Shown here: piece by piece, positions 39,801 through 50,240 of the stretch
Position numbering within the stretch: position 1 is the first letter of the stretch
Layout: each line of letters starts with the position of its first letter
Assembly: GCA_008330645.1 (NCBI GenBank)
Contig: VLTN01000057.1
Coordinates: 124,001 to 188,000 of the forward strand
DNA: 64,000 nt
Source: Cafeteria roenbergensis
Taxonomy: Eukaryota > Sar > Bigyra > Bicosoecida > Cafeteriaceae
Reading direction: 5' to 3'
Made by a program: the position numbers and the translations under genes
Notes under the pieces: model-generated
The model's database searches: none
Seen by the model: the letters and a program-made list of their open reading frames with translations, nothing else
Told to the model about the DNA's origin: nothing

Positions 39801-42800
39801 AAAGGCAACTTCAATTTCACGGTCAACTCCTACTGGAGGTGACGTCGGCGTCGCCGTCGGCGTCGGCGGCCGAGCTTCGGGCAGACGCGCCTCAGAGACG
39901 TCGTACCAGTCGCCTCAGCACCCGCAACTGCAACCGCGCGCGCAGGCGGGGGATGGCACTGCGTCGCCAGTGCCTGCCAAAACGGTGATTCGTTCTGCCG
40001 AACCTTCAACCGCAACCGCAACTGCAGCTACTGGGTTGCCACCACGAAGGCCCAGCCTGGCCGCAGCTGCAGGCGGAGGCGGAGGCGGAGGCGGAGGCGG
40101 AGTGCCCGCTTCAACTGCATCCACCAACGCGGCTGCAACCGGCGTTCCTGCTGCTGCGGCTGGTGACTCGACGCCGAAAGAGTGGCGACGCCTGGCTGAT
40201 GAGCTGATGATGGAGGGACTGGGTCTGCTGGAGCGGCTCTGCCTGCTGGTCTACGCGGCAGAGCCAAAGTGTCTGTTGGGCTCTGCCTACAAGCGACGCG
40301 CGTGGACGGGGCTGGGGTCAGACCCCGAGGAGGACCTGCGACGGGCAGCTGCTGCCTACGGGGAGGCCCACGAAGCGGAGTTGCAGCAGATTGAGGAAGC
40401 CGGTGGCGGTTTCGTGGGGGTCCCTCACGACGGCGTTGGCTCCGGCCCCGGCGGTGGCGGCCTGGGCGCGGCCAGCTCTGCCGCCGCGGGGCTGGTTCCG
40501 AGCCCCTACGCGCGGCTGAATCAGCTGACTCTGGAGCTGCTAGCGTGCGACGGCGACGAGGAGCAGCTGCGCACACTGAGAGCGGCTGTGCGGGAGGCGG
40601 AGGGGTGGGCGCGACAGCGCGTTGAGGCTGAGCCGGCGGACGTGTGGGGTTGGCTGCAGCTGATCGACGCGAGGTTCCTGCGGGCGCTGCTAGGCGACAG
40701 GGCCGTGGACGAGGAGGAGGTGGCTTCGCAGTACAAGCAGCAGTTTCACTTCGGGGCGTCGCAGCGCGTGCGTGCGAGCGTGCTGGATCAGATGTCGTTC
40801 CTCGTCGATGTCATCGACCGGCGGCTTGAGGCCCAGGCAGAGCGAATCGCATCGTATCCGCGCGTAGGCCCCGCCGGGGCCGGTGCCGGGGCCGGCGATG
40901 GCACCGCCGATGGTACCGCCGATGGCGCTGGTGCTGGCGCTGGTGCTGGAGGCGGGAACCCGATTGCCGCCGCCGCCGCAGCTGCTGCCGCCGCCGCCGC
41001 CGCCGCCGCTGCTGCAGGAACCTCTGCAGGAACCGCTGTCGCTGCTGCTGGCACGGCCGGCTCGGCAGACGCTGCGGCAGCCAGTGGCAGTGGCAGCGAC
41101 GCGGACCGGGGTCACTGGGCAGTCGGAAGCAGGTCAGCCTCCAGCACGACGCAGCCCGCCCGCATAATCGGACCTGGCGACGGTGCCTCCAGCGGTTTCA
41201 CGTCGTCAAGGTATCCGTTGCTGGCCGAGCAACGCCGAAGTCTGCTGTTTTTGCGGGGCGTTCGAACGAAGGTGGTTGCGATGGTCGATCGTCTGACAGT
41301 CAGCGACGCCGGGGCAGGTAGCGGTGCTGACGCGGAGGCGGAGGCGGAGGCGGAGCTGGCCATGTCTCCGCAGCAGCAGCAATCACGCGGCGGGTCGACG
41401 AGTCCCCGCGATGGACCATCAACGGGCAAGAGCGGTTTCAAGCCGGTTGGGTCCGGGTCGCGCCACTCGAAGTCCCCTTCGTCAAAAGATGCAACTGCAA
41501 CTGCAACTGCAACTACGAGGGGGGCCCGTGGGGAGCGGAGCGTGCCTGCCAACCCCGACGAGGCCGTGAGAACGCTTTACGAGTCGGTGCTGAAACAGCA
41601 ACCGTCTGGCGACGTCGGGTCTGAGTCCGACTCCGTTGCCGACCCTGTGGCAGCTGCTGCCGCTCTCGGGGGTCTGACTGCGGGGTCACCCCCAAAGGTG
41701 GTCGGCAGAGCCACGGTTTCGGCATCGCGTTCGCCGAGAGTGCTGTCCAAGGCGTCGTCCGCGGGGGGGTCCCCGAGCCACCACGGGGGCCGGGGTCTGA
41801 CCGTTGACACGGCCGCGGGTCACGTCGATGACGGTCTCTGCCTTGGCACACGTCGCTCGGGGAGCGATGGCGTTGAATCCAGGCGAGCAAACGACGACGA
41901 CCTCGACGACGACGACGACGGGTCCCTTGGACGTCGGGAGTCAATCTCGTCCATGTCACCGAGGTCGCGAAACCGCAACCCGAGGTTAGGGTTCTTAACC
42001 CCGGACAACTTGAACGAGGCCAACGTGGCAGCGTCGGTGCGGAGTCAGGCCGAATCAGCATCCTATCACCCCCACGTGACGTCGTCGCATTCTGCTCGGG
42101 CTCTGCCGACCTGGTCCCGAACGGCGGAAAGTTCCGCCGAAGAGCAGGCCGCTGGCGGGCTTGGGCTGCGCCGACATGGCGCCAGCGGAGCCGGAGCGAA
42201 CAGTGGCGGCGGAGGCGCCGACGCCGATGCGGCCGGCGGCGGCGGCTCTGGCAGTGGCGAAGCTGCCAGGCGTGGCATCGGAATCGGCGGCGGGCAGAGC
42301 CACTGGCCGGCCCGTCGACCGCGTCTCTCACCCAGAGACCCCAACTCCGCCGACACCCACACCGGCATCGCACCCGCTGTCACTGCTGCCGCCGCCGCTG
42401 CCGCTGCCGCTGCCGCCGCCGCTGCCGTCGGAGCAGGCGCTGGCGCGAGCGCCGGAGCCGGTGCTGGTGCGGACGCTGGCGCCGGTGCTGGCGGCAGAGC
42501 CAAGTCGTCCGCCGGACCGGCTCTGCCGAGAGGTAGAGCCGCCGCTCACCACGGCGGCTCGCCACCGGTCCAGGCCGTTGGCGGAGAGATCGTGCCAGCG
42601 GCAGGCACTGGCAGGGGCAGGGGTCACTCGATGACGAAGTCGCTCCCGATGTCGAGTGCAACTGCAACTGCAACTGCAGCTACAACCACGGGTGCTGCTG
42701 AGGTGTCTGCGTCGATGCTGCTTCCCGGGCCCTATCCGAAGCAGCCTGGGGCCACCAGACTTGGGGCCCTGCCCGAAGACAGGTCTGTCCATCAGGACGG

Positions 42801-44274
42801 GACCCCCCAGTCAGGGAAGGGTCACTCGTCCTTCGATGATCTGTCTTCCGGCAGTCGTCCGGCAGTCAGACCGGCATCATCATCGGCAGCGGCGGCGGCG
42901 AATCCTTTTGCCCGCAGGTCGGGCGCCAAAGCCCCCCCATCGCGCCAAGCCGTCGCCAGAGCAATGGCAGCGCCCTCTCACGCCCTCCCTCCTGCAAGCG
43001 CTGCCGGTGCTGCTGTCGGTGCCGGTGCCGGTGCCGGTGCCGGTGCCGGTGCCAGTGCTGGTGCTGGTGCCGGTTCGGCTGCTGGTGCAGTTGCCGTTGC
43101 TGCCAACCCGTTCAGCAGAGCTGCCAACAACCGCCGTCCTCCCTCCGTGACCACTCTTGTGAGAGCCGGAGTGGACAGTGCACTTCCCTTGGCGAAGGCG
43201 TCAGACGTCGCGTCACGTCGCAGGATCCACACCGCAAGCCTCAAGCCTGACAGGACCCCTGCGGAGGCGGAGGCGGAAGCAGCACTATGGCAGGCTGAGG
43301 CCGCTGCAACTTCATCTGCAACTGCAGCTGGTGCTTCCGATGGAAAAGTTGTGAAGGGGTCTGGCACAGCCACTCTTGCAGCGACGTCGGGCGCAGGCGT
43401 TCCGCGCCCAATGGTTGCAGTTGCAGTTGAAGGCACGGATGCAGGCGTCCCTGGGCAGAGTCAAAAAATGCGTGATGGTGCTCTGACTGCCGATACTCCC
43501 TCCTATTCCGCGACTGACGCCGCGACGACAACCGCCATCGTGACGGCAATGTCCGTTGCGACGGGCGGGGCCGGCGGCCAGCAAGTGACCAAGTCAGCTG
43601 CGTCATCAGCTTGTGGCAGCGCCGCAGTGACTCCGAGCGGGGAAGATTCAGGCGACGTGCCTGCCAGCGGCGTGCCCGGGAAGCAGCGACTCCCCGCGCC
43701 TGAACGCGACGACCAACACCGTGTCTCGCACCACGATGCAGCTTCAACTGCAACCAGGTCAGGAGCAGCGGTTTCGTCAGGCGGGCAGGCCAAGGCCGGC
43801 TCTGCCGCGGACGAGGCCAAGTTGCAGCCTGCCGTCGGTGCCGCGAGGGCTGGGGCTGAGCCTGGGGCTGGTGCTGGTGCTGGTGCAGTTGCAGTTGCAG
43901 TCGCAGCGGGTGGTTCTGTGCCTGCTTCGGGCGGGGCGCTCCCAAACGCATCGGTTGCAGTTGAAGTCAAGAGTGGCCAGTCACGGAGCGGTCATGGCAG
44001 CGGAATTCCTGAGTGGTCGAAGCCTGCCATCGACACGTCGCCAGTTCCGCATCGGACGAAATCTGTCCCGAGCCACGCTCCGTTGGGGTCAGACCCCAGG
44101 AGCGACACCTCCCTCTGCCGTGACGGCTCTGCCGGGCCGCTGATCACTTCGCCAGAGGACGCTGCTGCCGCCGCCGGAGCCGGACACCGCGCGACAGTCG
44201 TTGGCCAATCGTCAGCATCGCCGCTGGTGGAGGTGAAGCCGTCGGGAGGGCGGCCCTGCTGCGCAGTGATGTGA
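36878..44274 (+). CDS. Giant NEK-like protein kinase with TPR-like regions and CaaX box; frame joined by an apparent +1 shift
   Basis: Exon 1 is 36878-37067; exon 2 starts at 37615 after a 547-nt intron (GTGAGC to GTCGCAG). The kinase domain opens M-D-R-Y-D-K-I-R-T-L-G-R-G-A-F-A-T-V with the ATP lysine in V-V-K-V-F. It has H-R-D-L-K-P-A-N, L-G-D-F-G-I-A-K and Y-L-S-P-E, most like NEK family kinases. In the L-Y-E-L-A-A-L-R-R-P-F element the frame meets TGA at 38043; the rest (F-D-G-S-N-L-P-S-I, then D-R-P-T) is in the +1 frame and runs to 44274. One +1 step at TTT-TGA-C restores a complete kinase and a 2282-residue protein. Later regions: two TPR-like repeats near residues 650-750, a helical region near 915-1140 (L-L-G-S-A-Y-K-R-R-A) resembling bacterial TPR modules, long Gly/Ala linkers, and the C-terminus C-C-A-V-M, a prenylation-type CaaX box. 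A sequencing error at the CCCCTTTT run is the main alternative to a real frameshift. Confidence 0.8.
38037..38046 (+). other. Candidate +1 ribosomal frameshift site (UUU-UGA-C)
   Basis: Zero-frame codons are CCC TTT TGA. A tRNA-Phe slipping one base from 38040-38042 to 38041-38043 re-pairs perfectly with TTT, and the next codon GAC (38044) continues the kinase sequence. A slow UGA stop in the A site after a slippery P-site codon is the known design of +1 shifts, as in bacterial RF2 and antizymes. An extra T in the CCCCTTTT run would look the same. Confidence 0.45.
40064..40100. repeat. 6-bp GGAGGC array in the kinase gene
   Basis: Six copies of GGAGGC encode a Gly run within a linker of the kinase. 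Similar short arrays in the same gene include GGCGCG near 38510, GCC near 40975-41010, GCCGCT near 42385-42430 and GGTGCC near 43017-43070. All encode Ala/Gly low complexity. Confidence 0.85.
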
Positions 44275-45276
44275 CACGACATGACGTGACGCGACTCGAC
44301 GTGGTTTGATACGATGTGATGTGATGCCATGTGACACGGTGGTTGGAAGTGGTTCGAGTTGCTTCGTGACGGTGGCTGCGGCTGCAAGGACGTCGACCGG
44401 CCGCTGTGACGGACCAGGATCAGGCAGAGGCATCGCAAGGCCATCTCGTGCAAGTCGCCACCTCGAGGACGGAGAGAGCCGTTAAGAACTGCGGCCACAG
44501 CCCCCGCCGGCCACAGTCGCCCGCCCCGATCCCCCAGTTGCCCGCCCGCTGCTCTCGAGCGGCTATCTATGAATGACAGCTCCCAAGCAAGTATGTCCCG
44601 CCGATCGCGCGCACCTGGAGCGCCACGCACAGACCAACCGACGAAGAATCAATCAGCGAACGCAGATTATGGCTGCTGTGGCGACGCTGACACGCGATTC
44701 GACACCAAGCGCTGTCACCCTAGCCAGCGCCACAAAAACAGGATGATCGTGCACGCGGAGGGCTCGTACCGCCGGGGTTCGAGCACAACTGCAGCGCGTG
44801 ACTCAGGAGACATCCGGGTTCGAACGCAAGCGCAGGCATGCAGCGACTGACAGCCACATTCGCAGTCGCAATCACATTTGCCGACGCAACCACAGTCGCA
44901 TCCACAGTTGCAACCACAGCCACAGCCACGGTTGCAACCTCAGTCACAGCCACGGTTGCAACCACAGTCGCTGTCGACGTTGCAGGCGGCGTGCAGAGCC
45001 TTGGCAACCTGCGCTTGGCGGGGGCTCGCGGCATTGAGCCCCACAGAGCCGCGTGTGCAAGCGGTCTGCTCGGCGCTCGCAACCGCCAAATCATTTGGGC
45101 GCGATTGCGGTCAGCTTGCTGCGCTGTGAGAGCGCGTGCGGCGCATACGCGCGCGCGGCAACCGCGTGGCGGGGAGGCGGCGATCGACCACTAGCACGCG
45201 CGCCCGTCAGCAACGCACCGACGACAAATCCAAAACTCGCTGCTTCGCTACGCCGCAGCAGCCGCGGCCCTCTAGC
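44275..45276. other. Intergenic region between the convergent kinase and USE1-like genes
   Basis: About 1 kb. Just after the kinase stop (44275-44340) is a degenerate tract of ATGTGA- and GACGTG-like words, GT-containing on the + strand. Two TTCGAGC/TTCGAAC strings near 44777 and 44820 look like tRNA T-loops but have no matching stems. The hexamer-like repeat at 44860-44985 is listed separately. No gene is supported. Confidence 0.5.
44858..44985. repeat. Degenerate 6-bp-phased repeat (GCAACC / ACAGTC / CCACAG words)
   Basis: Short words such as CGCAACCACAGTCGCA, CAACCACAGCCACAG and CACGGTTGCAACC recur in a six-base phase for about 125 bases. The array is impure and lies between convergent genes, like several other tandem repeats in the window. 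Confidence 0.75.
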
Positions 45277-46580
45277 CTACAGACTGCCACGAGGCATGAC
45301 CCGGATCACCATATATGTGAGCACGAACGCCACGACTGCCCCAGCCAGCGCTGCCAGGTGGTTCAGCAGAGCCATCCAGGACGAGCGATTGCTCTGCCCG
45401 AGCTCTGCGATGCAGGCATCCGCTCGGCGTTGGTTGGCGCGCACGCCGGCTCGAACGGCCTCCACTCGCGAAGTGCCTTCTGCAAGGGCAGAGCTGATCC
45501 CTCCGGCAGTGCCAAGCAACCCATCCGTGACGCCTTCAAGCTCCGCAAGGGCGCTCTCCCCTGATGTGTCCCTGACGCTTCCGTGACCCGCCGCTGACTC
45601 GTGGGCGACGCGCTCGCGAGCGGCTGACGCCACGTGTGACTCCATCAGGCGCAGGCGCTCCGCCCGGGCCCGGAGCCGCGCGACTGACCCGTGGGACGGG
45701 GCCCTGTCTCTGGTGTGGCCCTGCCACTCTGGCGCGGGAGCCGGCGTGGCGGCGCTCGCTGCAGCTCGCGTCGCGGTCACCTCAGCATCAGCGGTTTCGT
45801 CCGCTGCGTCGAGCTGGGCCGCCAGCCACGCCTCCCACCCGCCGGGCTCAGCCAGGGCAAAGACGCCGCCTGCAGCCGCTCCCTCGCCGGGGCCGCCGGC
45901 AGAGCCGCTCCCGGCAGAGCCGCGCCGGGGGTGTTCGCCCGGCGACGACGCTGGCTGCAAACGCTCCCGCTGTGGCCTGTACTGCAGTTGCGGTTGCTGT
46001 TGCGGTTCCAGTTCGAACTCAAGCGGGGTTGCGAGCCCGATGGCGGTCGCGTCCAGCGGCTGGAGCGCCGAAACCGCTGAGGCGAGGGCGTTTGCTCGGG
46101 CGACGACGGCCTGACTGAGAGCGACCGCCTCTTGACTGGCCCGAGACTGGCCTCGGCGTTCAGACTGGCCGGTGATGGCGATGGAGCGGAGCGCTTCCGC
46201 GGCCTGCGAGGAGGAGGGTCGGGCGGGCGCTGGGTGGGACGACGGCTGGCCGGCGGGCGGCCGGCGGGCGGCCGGCGGTCTGTCGGCGGATTTGGCTGGC
46301 GGTCAGTCGGCGGATTTGGCTGGCGGGTGATCGCTGGCAAATGACACGCAAATGACGGCACGCCGCAGCCCGGGTGGAGAGGCCACGCCACCACAACACT
46401 CACCGCGACCCACCCGCTGACATCGTCTGCGGACGCTTCCGCCGGGAGCGCCGATGCGACTGCGCGGTCCAGCGCAGCCAGGTCCGCGAGGAGCCCCAGG
46501 TCCGCCGGCACCCGCCCCGACGCGCCCAAGGACGGCAGGTACCCGTGGTCCTCTGACCCAGTCGCGGGGCCCGCGGCCAT
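45277..46580 (-). CDS. USE1: USE1-like SNARE (tail-anchored, ER/Golgi traffic)
   Basis: Exon 1 is 46580-46404 and exon 2 is 46203-45277, giving 367 residues. The 200-nt intron starts GTGAGT and ends CCTCGCAG; both junctions are phase 0. Exon 1 starts M-A-A-G-P-A-T-G-S-E-D-H-G. The middle is Ala-rich with Gln hexamer repeats. The last ~90 residues form a helical heptad region (L-E-G-V-T-D-G-L-L, I-S-S-A-L-A-E-G), a Q-S-N-R-S-S-W start and a tail anchor ending F-V-L-T-Y-M-V-I-R-V-M-P-R. That end closely parallels animal USE1 (I-R-I-M-P-K). USE1 is a Q-SNARE for Golgi-to-ER retrograde fusion. The zero-layer residue is unclear to me, and SEC20-like or other tail-anchored proteins remain possible. 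Confidence 0.62.
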
Positions 46581-46849
46581 GGGACGCGGTGGCGCACCAG
46601 AGCGAGCGGCAAAAGCCGGTCAGCGCTGCCGCCAGTGCAACGACGGCGCTGCCTCCTGCCCGGAAGCCGAAGGCGAGCCCACAACCACGCAGTCCACCGC
46701 TTCGCACGTAGCCGAGACGCGCCCTCTCCCGTCGGAGTCCCGGACCCGGCTGTGGCCGCCGGAGCTCGGCGCGCGCAGCCGGTGGCAGAGCCGGAGCGCG
46801 GCGGAACAAACTGTCTGTCCTGCTGCGCACTTGCAAAGCCCCGCACAGC

Positions 46850-47830
46850 ATGATTCCGGCCGCCCTGAGAGCGCAGGCGGGCGCCAAGCCGCTGAGACGG
46901 CACGCTTCCAGCTGGCTGAGCATGATCCGGCGCTCGCAAGGCGGCATTCAGCCGGGCAAGACGCGGCCGGCGCTGCCGGTGCCGGAGCACATCGTCAGGC
47001 CGCCCTACGCGGAGACAGGGGACCCCGGCGCTGCCATGCCGGCTGCGGTGGTGCTTTCCGAGGAACAAACGGAGGCCATGGTGCACGCCACGGCCCTGGC
47101 GCGCGACGTGCTGGATCTTGCCGGAACGCTTGTGATGCCAGGCGTGCAGACTTGCGACTTGGACGACCAGCTGCACCAGGCCATCATTGCGCGGAACGGG
47201 TACCCCAGCCCTCTCAACTACCGGGGCTTCCCGCGGTCCAACTGTATTTCTGTGAACGAAATCGTGTGTCACGGCATCCCAGACGACCGACCCCTCGAGG
47301 ACGGCGACGTCGTCAGCATCGACGTGAGTTGCTTCCTCAACGGCGTGCACGGCGACACGTGCCGCACCTTTTACGTCGGGGAGCCCGACGACGAGACGCG
47401 GCACCTCGTTCGCACCACCAAGCGTGCGTTGGACGCCGCGATTGCAATCTGCGGGCCAGGAGTGCCGGTGTCGGAAATCGGCGAGGTGATCGAGCGGGTC
47501 GCAAACAAGGCCGGCCTCGGCACGGTGCGTGAGTTTGTGGGCCACGGCATCGGGCCCACGTTCCACACGCGGCCTCAGGTGTTCCACTTTGCGGGATCGC
47601 GGTCCACTGAGGTGTTGCAAGCGGGAACCTGCTTCACAATCGAGCCAATGCTCACGGCCGGATCGCCAAAGGTAACGCTCTGGCGGGACGGCTGGACCGT
47701 GGCCACGGCAGACCGGAAGCGGTCCGCGCAGTTCGAGCACACCCTCCACGTCACGGAGAGCGGAGTGGAGGTCCTCACGGCCTACGATAGGGAGTTTGAA
47801 GAGGACGCTGGAGCCAACCGCCTTGCTTGA
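46850..47830 (+). CDS. MAP1D: Type 1 methionine aminopeptidase, probably organellar (MAP1D-like)
   Basis: The product has 326 residues and no intron is needed. It removes the initiator methionine from new proteins. The metal ligands of the pita-bread fold are present: D in V-S-I-D-V-S, D in H-G-D-T, H in V-G-H-G-I-G-P, E in F-T-I-E-P-M and E in Q-F-E-H-T. So is the substrate-side histidine in V-C-H-G-I-P. The first ~55 residues (M-I-P-A-A-L-R-A-Q-A-G-A-K-P-L-R-R-H-A) are basic and free of acidic residues, like a mitochondrial presequence, and P-V-P-E-H-I-V-R-P-P-Y matches the MAP1D linker. It lacks the N-terminal zinc-finger domain of cytosolic MAP1. It is divergent from the USE1-like gene, with 269 bases between starts. 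Confidence 0.92.
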   Translation: MIPAALRAQAGAKPLRRHASSWLSMIRRSQGGIQPGKTRPALPVPEHIVRPPYAETGDPGAAMPAAVVLSEEQTEAMVHATALARDVLDLAGTLVMPGVQTCDLDDQLHQAIIARNGYPSPLNYRGFPRSNCISVNEIVCHGIPDDRPLEDGDVVSIDVSCFLNGVHGDTCRTFYVGEPDDETRHLVRTTKRALDAAIAICGPGVPVSEIGEVIERVANKAGLGTVREFVGHGIGPTFHTRPQVFHFAGSRSTEVLQAGTCFTIEPMLTAGSPKVTLWRDGWTVATADRKRSAQFEHTLHVTESGVEVLTAYDREFEEDAGANRLA

Positions 47831-49505
47831 GCGACGGGGCCCACTGCGCCTCGAGCGGATCGATGGACGAGGCGGTCGGTCCAGCCGACTGTCCGTGACC
47901 CCGGCTGCAGCCTTGGGCACCACGGGGGGGCGGGGCTTGTTTTTGCGGAGGCATGCGGCGCGATGCGAGAGCGCCACTGACTGGCACTGCACTGGCCAAC
48001 GCGAATGAACACGTGTGAATTCCGCGCGCGCACACGCGATGCGAGAGCGCCACTGACTGGCACTGCACTGGCCAACGCGAATGAACACGTGTGAATACCG
48101 CGCGCGCACACGCGATGCGGTGAGCCCATTCGCCACGCACGGCTCGCACCGACCGCCGCAGTCTTCGATCGCTTTGGATTTTGCGTGCTGTCTGGCGGGA
48201 GGGTGCGAGGCGTCACCCCGCCCGCAGGTGTGCAGCTATCCGATCAGCTGATCAGCAAAAGCCCCTACTCGAGGGGCATGTGCGGCGGCGCGACAGCTGC
48301 AGGGTGGGCGAGGTCGCCCTGCCCCGCACTCCGCCCGAAGTGTGATGTGCGCCGCGCCAAGGCGCCGCCCCCAGCTGTGAAACATTGCTTGCGTGCCTGA
48401 CCCTGTCACGCGCCGGGATAGTGGCGTGCGCCGCACACCAGCACTGCGCGAGGCGTTGCGTCGCGTTCGCCAGCCAGTGCAGGCTGACAGCCGCACCGTC
48501 CGGTGCTTGCACGGGCACACCGGCTGTGGGTCGCAGCCGCGCGCCGCCAATCGCGCTCGGCGCTTATGGTGTGGTGGGGTACTTGTGGCTCGTGCGACTG
48601 CGCTGGGCAACATCGCTCGCAGCCGCCACCCTCCCGCGCAAACGGCTGTTCGACGCGGCCGACTGGTGCACGCGTTTGCATGGCATCCGGCCCAGCCGTT
48701 CTTTTGGTGTGCCCCAGGCAGACCAGCACTGCGCGATGGAGCCACACCAGTCGCGTTTGCCAGCGCCTCGAGTAGGCTGACAGCCGCACCGGCGCTGGCG
48801 CATTGCGACTCGCACCCTCAGGAGCGCGCAGCGGCGCGGCGCGGCAGCGGTCCCGTTTGTCGCCAAGGCTCGCGCTGCTGGGCAGCCGGCAGCTGGTATG
48901 AAGTGCCGGCGGCATGGTGGTGGTCGCCCGACCGGCTGCCTCCGCTCGGGCGGCGGGCGGCAGCGCGGCTCTGAGGCGGCAGCGCGGGCTGCCTGCGAGG
49001 CAAAGCGCCGCCTCGTGTCCTCGCCGGCCTCCCAGCAGGCCGGGCGGGCTTCTGCCCCACAGCTGCGCGCCGGCTATGCAGTCCCGAGCCGAGGTGGCCC
49101 GCGGGCGAGCTGCGCGCAGCATAGCAGCAGTCACACAGCTCCGATGCGATGGCTGCAGATGCTTGGCGGAGGCCCAATACCAAGGCGGGGCTCTGCTGGA
49201 GGCGGGCGCATTTCCCGAAGCTTTCGGCACTCCCGATCATCGAGACGATCCCGTCGTGTGAGGCAGCTCCGCGACCCCGCGCGCCCCCCCCTGCCAGCAA
49301 GGCGCGCCCTTGGGGCGCTCCGCGAAGCTCAGAGTCCCACATGCAGCGTTAAAACCCCGCGTTGCCCGCAGCGTTGCGCGCACGCGGCGAACGTCGCTTG
49401 CAAGTGACTGTTGTTGAAGCCGCCCTGTTACGCCGTGTCTCGACTGGTCGCTCCTCTTCTCCCGCAGCAGCCCCCCACCAGCCGGCTCCACAAGCACCCC
49501 AAGCA
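47831..49505. other. Gene-free region, 1.7 kb, with two repeat systems
   Basis: I find no coding exon with recognisable protein features. The region holds the 76-bp tandem repeat at 47960-48124. It also holds a diverged direct repeat: ACCAGCACTGCGCGA followed within ~60 bases by GGCTGACAGCCGCACCG, seen near 48437-48505 and again near 48722-48795. Potential promoter sequence for the gene at 49506 lies at its right end, where a short AT-containing string GCGTTAAAACC occurs near 49347. Confidence 0.5.
47960..48124. repeat. 76-bp direct tandem repeat, two full units plus a partial third
   Basis: GCGATGCG begins at 47960, 48036 and 48112, exactly every 76 bases. The two full units differ at a single base (GAATTCC against GAATACC). 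The third stops after about a dozen bases. It starts about 130 bases after the aminopeptidase stop codon. Confidence 0.95.
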
Positions 49506-50240
49506 ATGGCCCGCTCTGACCGCGTTGCTCTGACGCACGGCGTGCCCACCGAGATCGACGGCGAGCCCGTGCTCGTGTCTGCGGAACTTTCCTCGAAGTG
49601 GACCAAGTTCCGTTGCTGCACGTGCTCGATGATGCCGTGCGTCGCGGGGCCCGTTGGCATCGTTGTGGGCATGTTCTACGCCCCCATCTACGCGCTCTTC
49701 TGTGGCGGCAAGCGCGAGGAGGAGGCCGCCAGCTGGCAGCTGCTGCTCACCCCGACGGCGCTTCATTTCACGCAAAAGGTGTACTCGTGCGGGTGCTGCT
49801 GCCAGACGACCCGCACCATGGCCATTCCCCTGGACAAGATCCAGGACCTGGCCATGGTCAGCGACTGCTGCGGCGACTGCTGCGGCTTCAGCGAGGGCGA
49901 CGGCATCCCTTGGCAGTTGCACGTGCAGACCGCAGGCAGCAGCGCCTCCGCCGACGGCCACGCGTCCAAGGCCGAGCTCGTCGTCTTCTGCCTCAAGGAC
50001 ATGACGGCCTTCCGCTCCCAGGTCCTGACGGCGAAGCGGAAGCTGCTGCGCGGCGACGTGAGCGGCGCGCCCGCCGGCAAGGAATCAACGATGGTCGCGC
50101 CGGCTGCGGCGGGCCTGGACTCGTCAGCGGCCGCCGCCACGCTCGGCCGCATGGAGGCTCTCATGGAGGAGGCTCTTGGCCTCATGCGCTCGGGGTCTGC
50201 GCCCGCGGGGGGCGCCTCGGCGGCCAAGGCCGACCTCTGA
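49506..50240 (+). CDS. Cys-rich membrane protein with PH-like domain, function unknown
   Basis: The product has 244 residues from the ATG at 49506. A Cys-rich stretch (F-R-C-C-T-C-S-M-M-P-C) leads into one long hydrophobic segment, V-A-G-P-V-G-I-V-V-G-M-F-Y-A-P-I-Y-A-L-F, around residues 45-66. Then comes a beta-rich region typical of bacterial-PH-like domains: W-Q-L-L-L-T-P-T-A-L-H-F, the Cys cluster C-G-C-C-C, M-A-I-P-L-D-K-I-Q-D-L-A-M-V and W-Q-L-H-V-Q-T-A-G. A helical tail follows. Cys clusters beside the membrane could be palmitoylated. I recognise the general pattern from other protists but cannot name a family. No GGCAGAGCC motif is present. The frame is open further upstream, but this ATG gives the most natural start. 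Confidence 0.72.
   Translation: MARSDRVALTHGVPTEIDGEPVLVSAELSSKWTKFRCCTCSMMPCVAGPVGIVVGMFYAPIYALFCGGKREEEAASWQLLLTPTALHFTQKVYSCGCCCQTTRTMAIPLDKIQDLAMVSDCCGDCCGFSEGDGIPWQLHVQTAGSSASADGHASKAELVVFCLKDMTAFRSQVLTAKRKLLRGDVSGAPAGKESTMVAPAAAGLDSSAAAATLGRMEALMEEALGLMRSGSAPAGGASAAKADL

Noticed and set aside
41980-42000. Telomere-like GGTTAGGGTT within the kinase gene
   Set aside because: Only about one and a half units, in frame within coding sequence and near a short inverted AACCC; too little to call an interstitial telomere.
44770-44835. tRNA-like T-loop strings TTCGAGC and TTCGAAC
   Set aside because: No complementary T-stem, anticodon stem or acceptor stem can be drawn around either.
48406-49342. 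Several overlapping frames in both directions in the gene-free region
   Set aside because: Mutually overlapping, Arg/Ala-rich, without recognisable structure or splice support.
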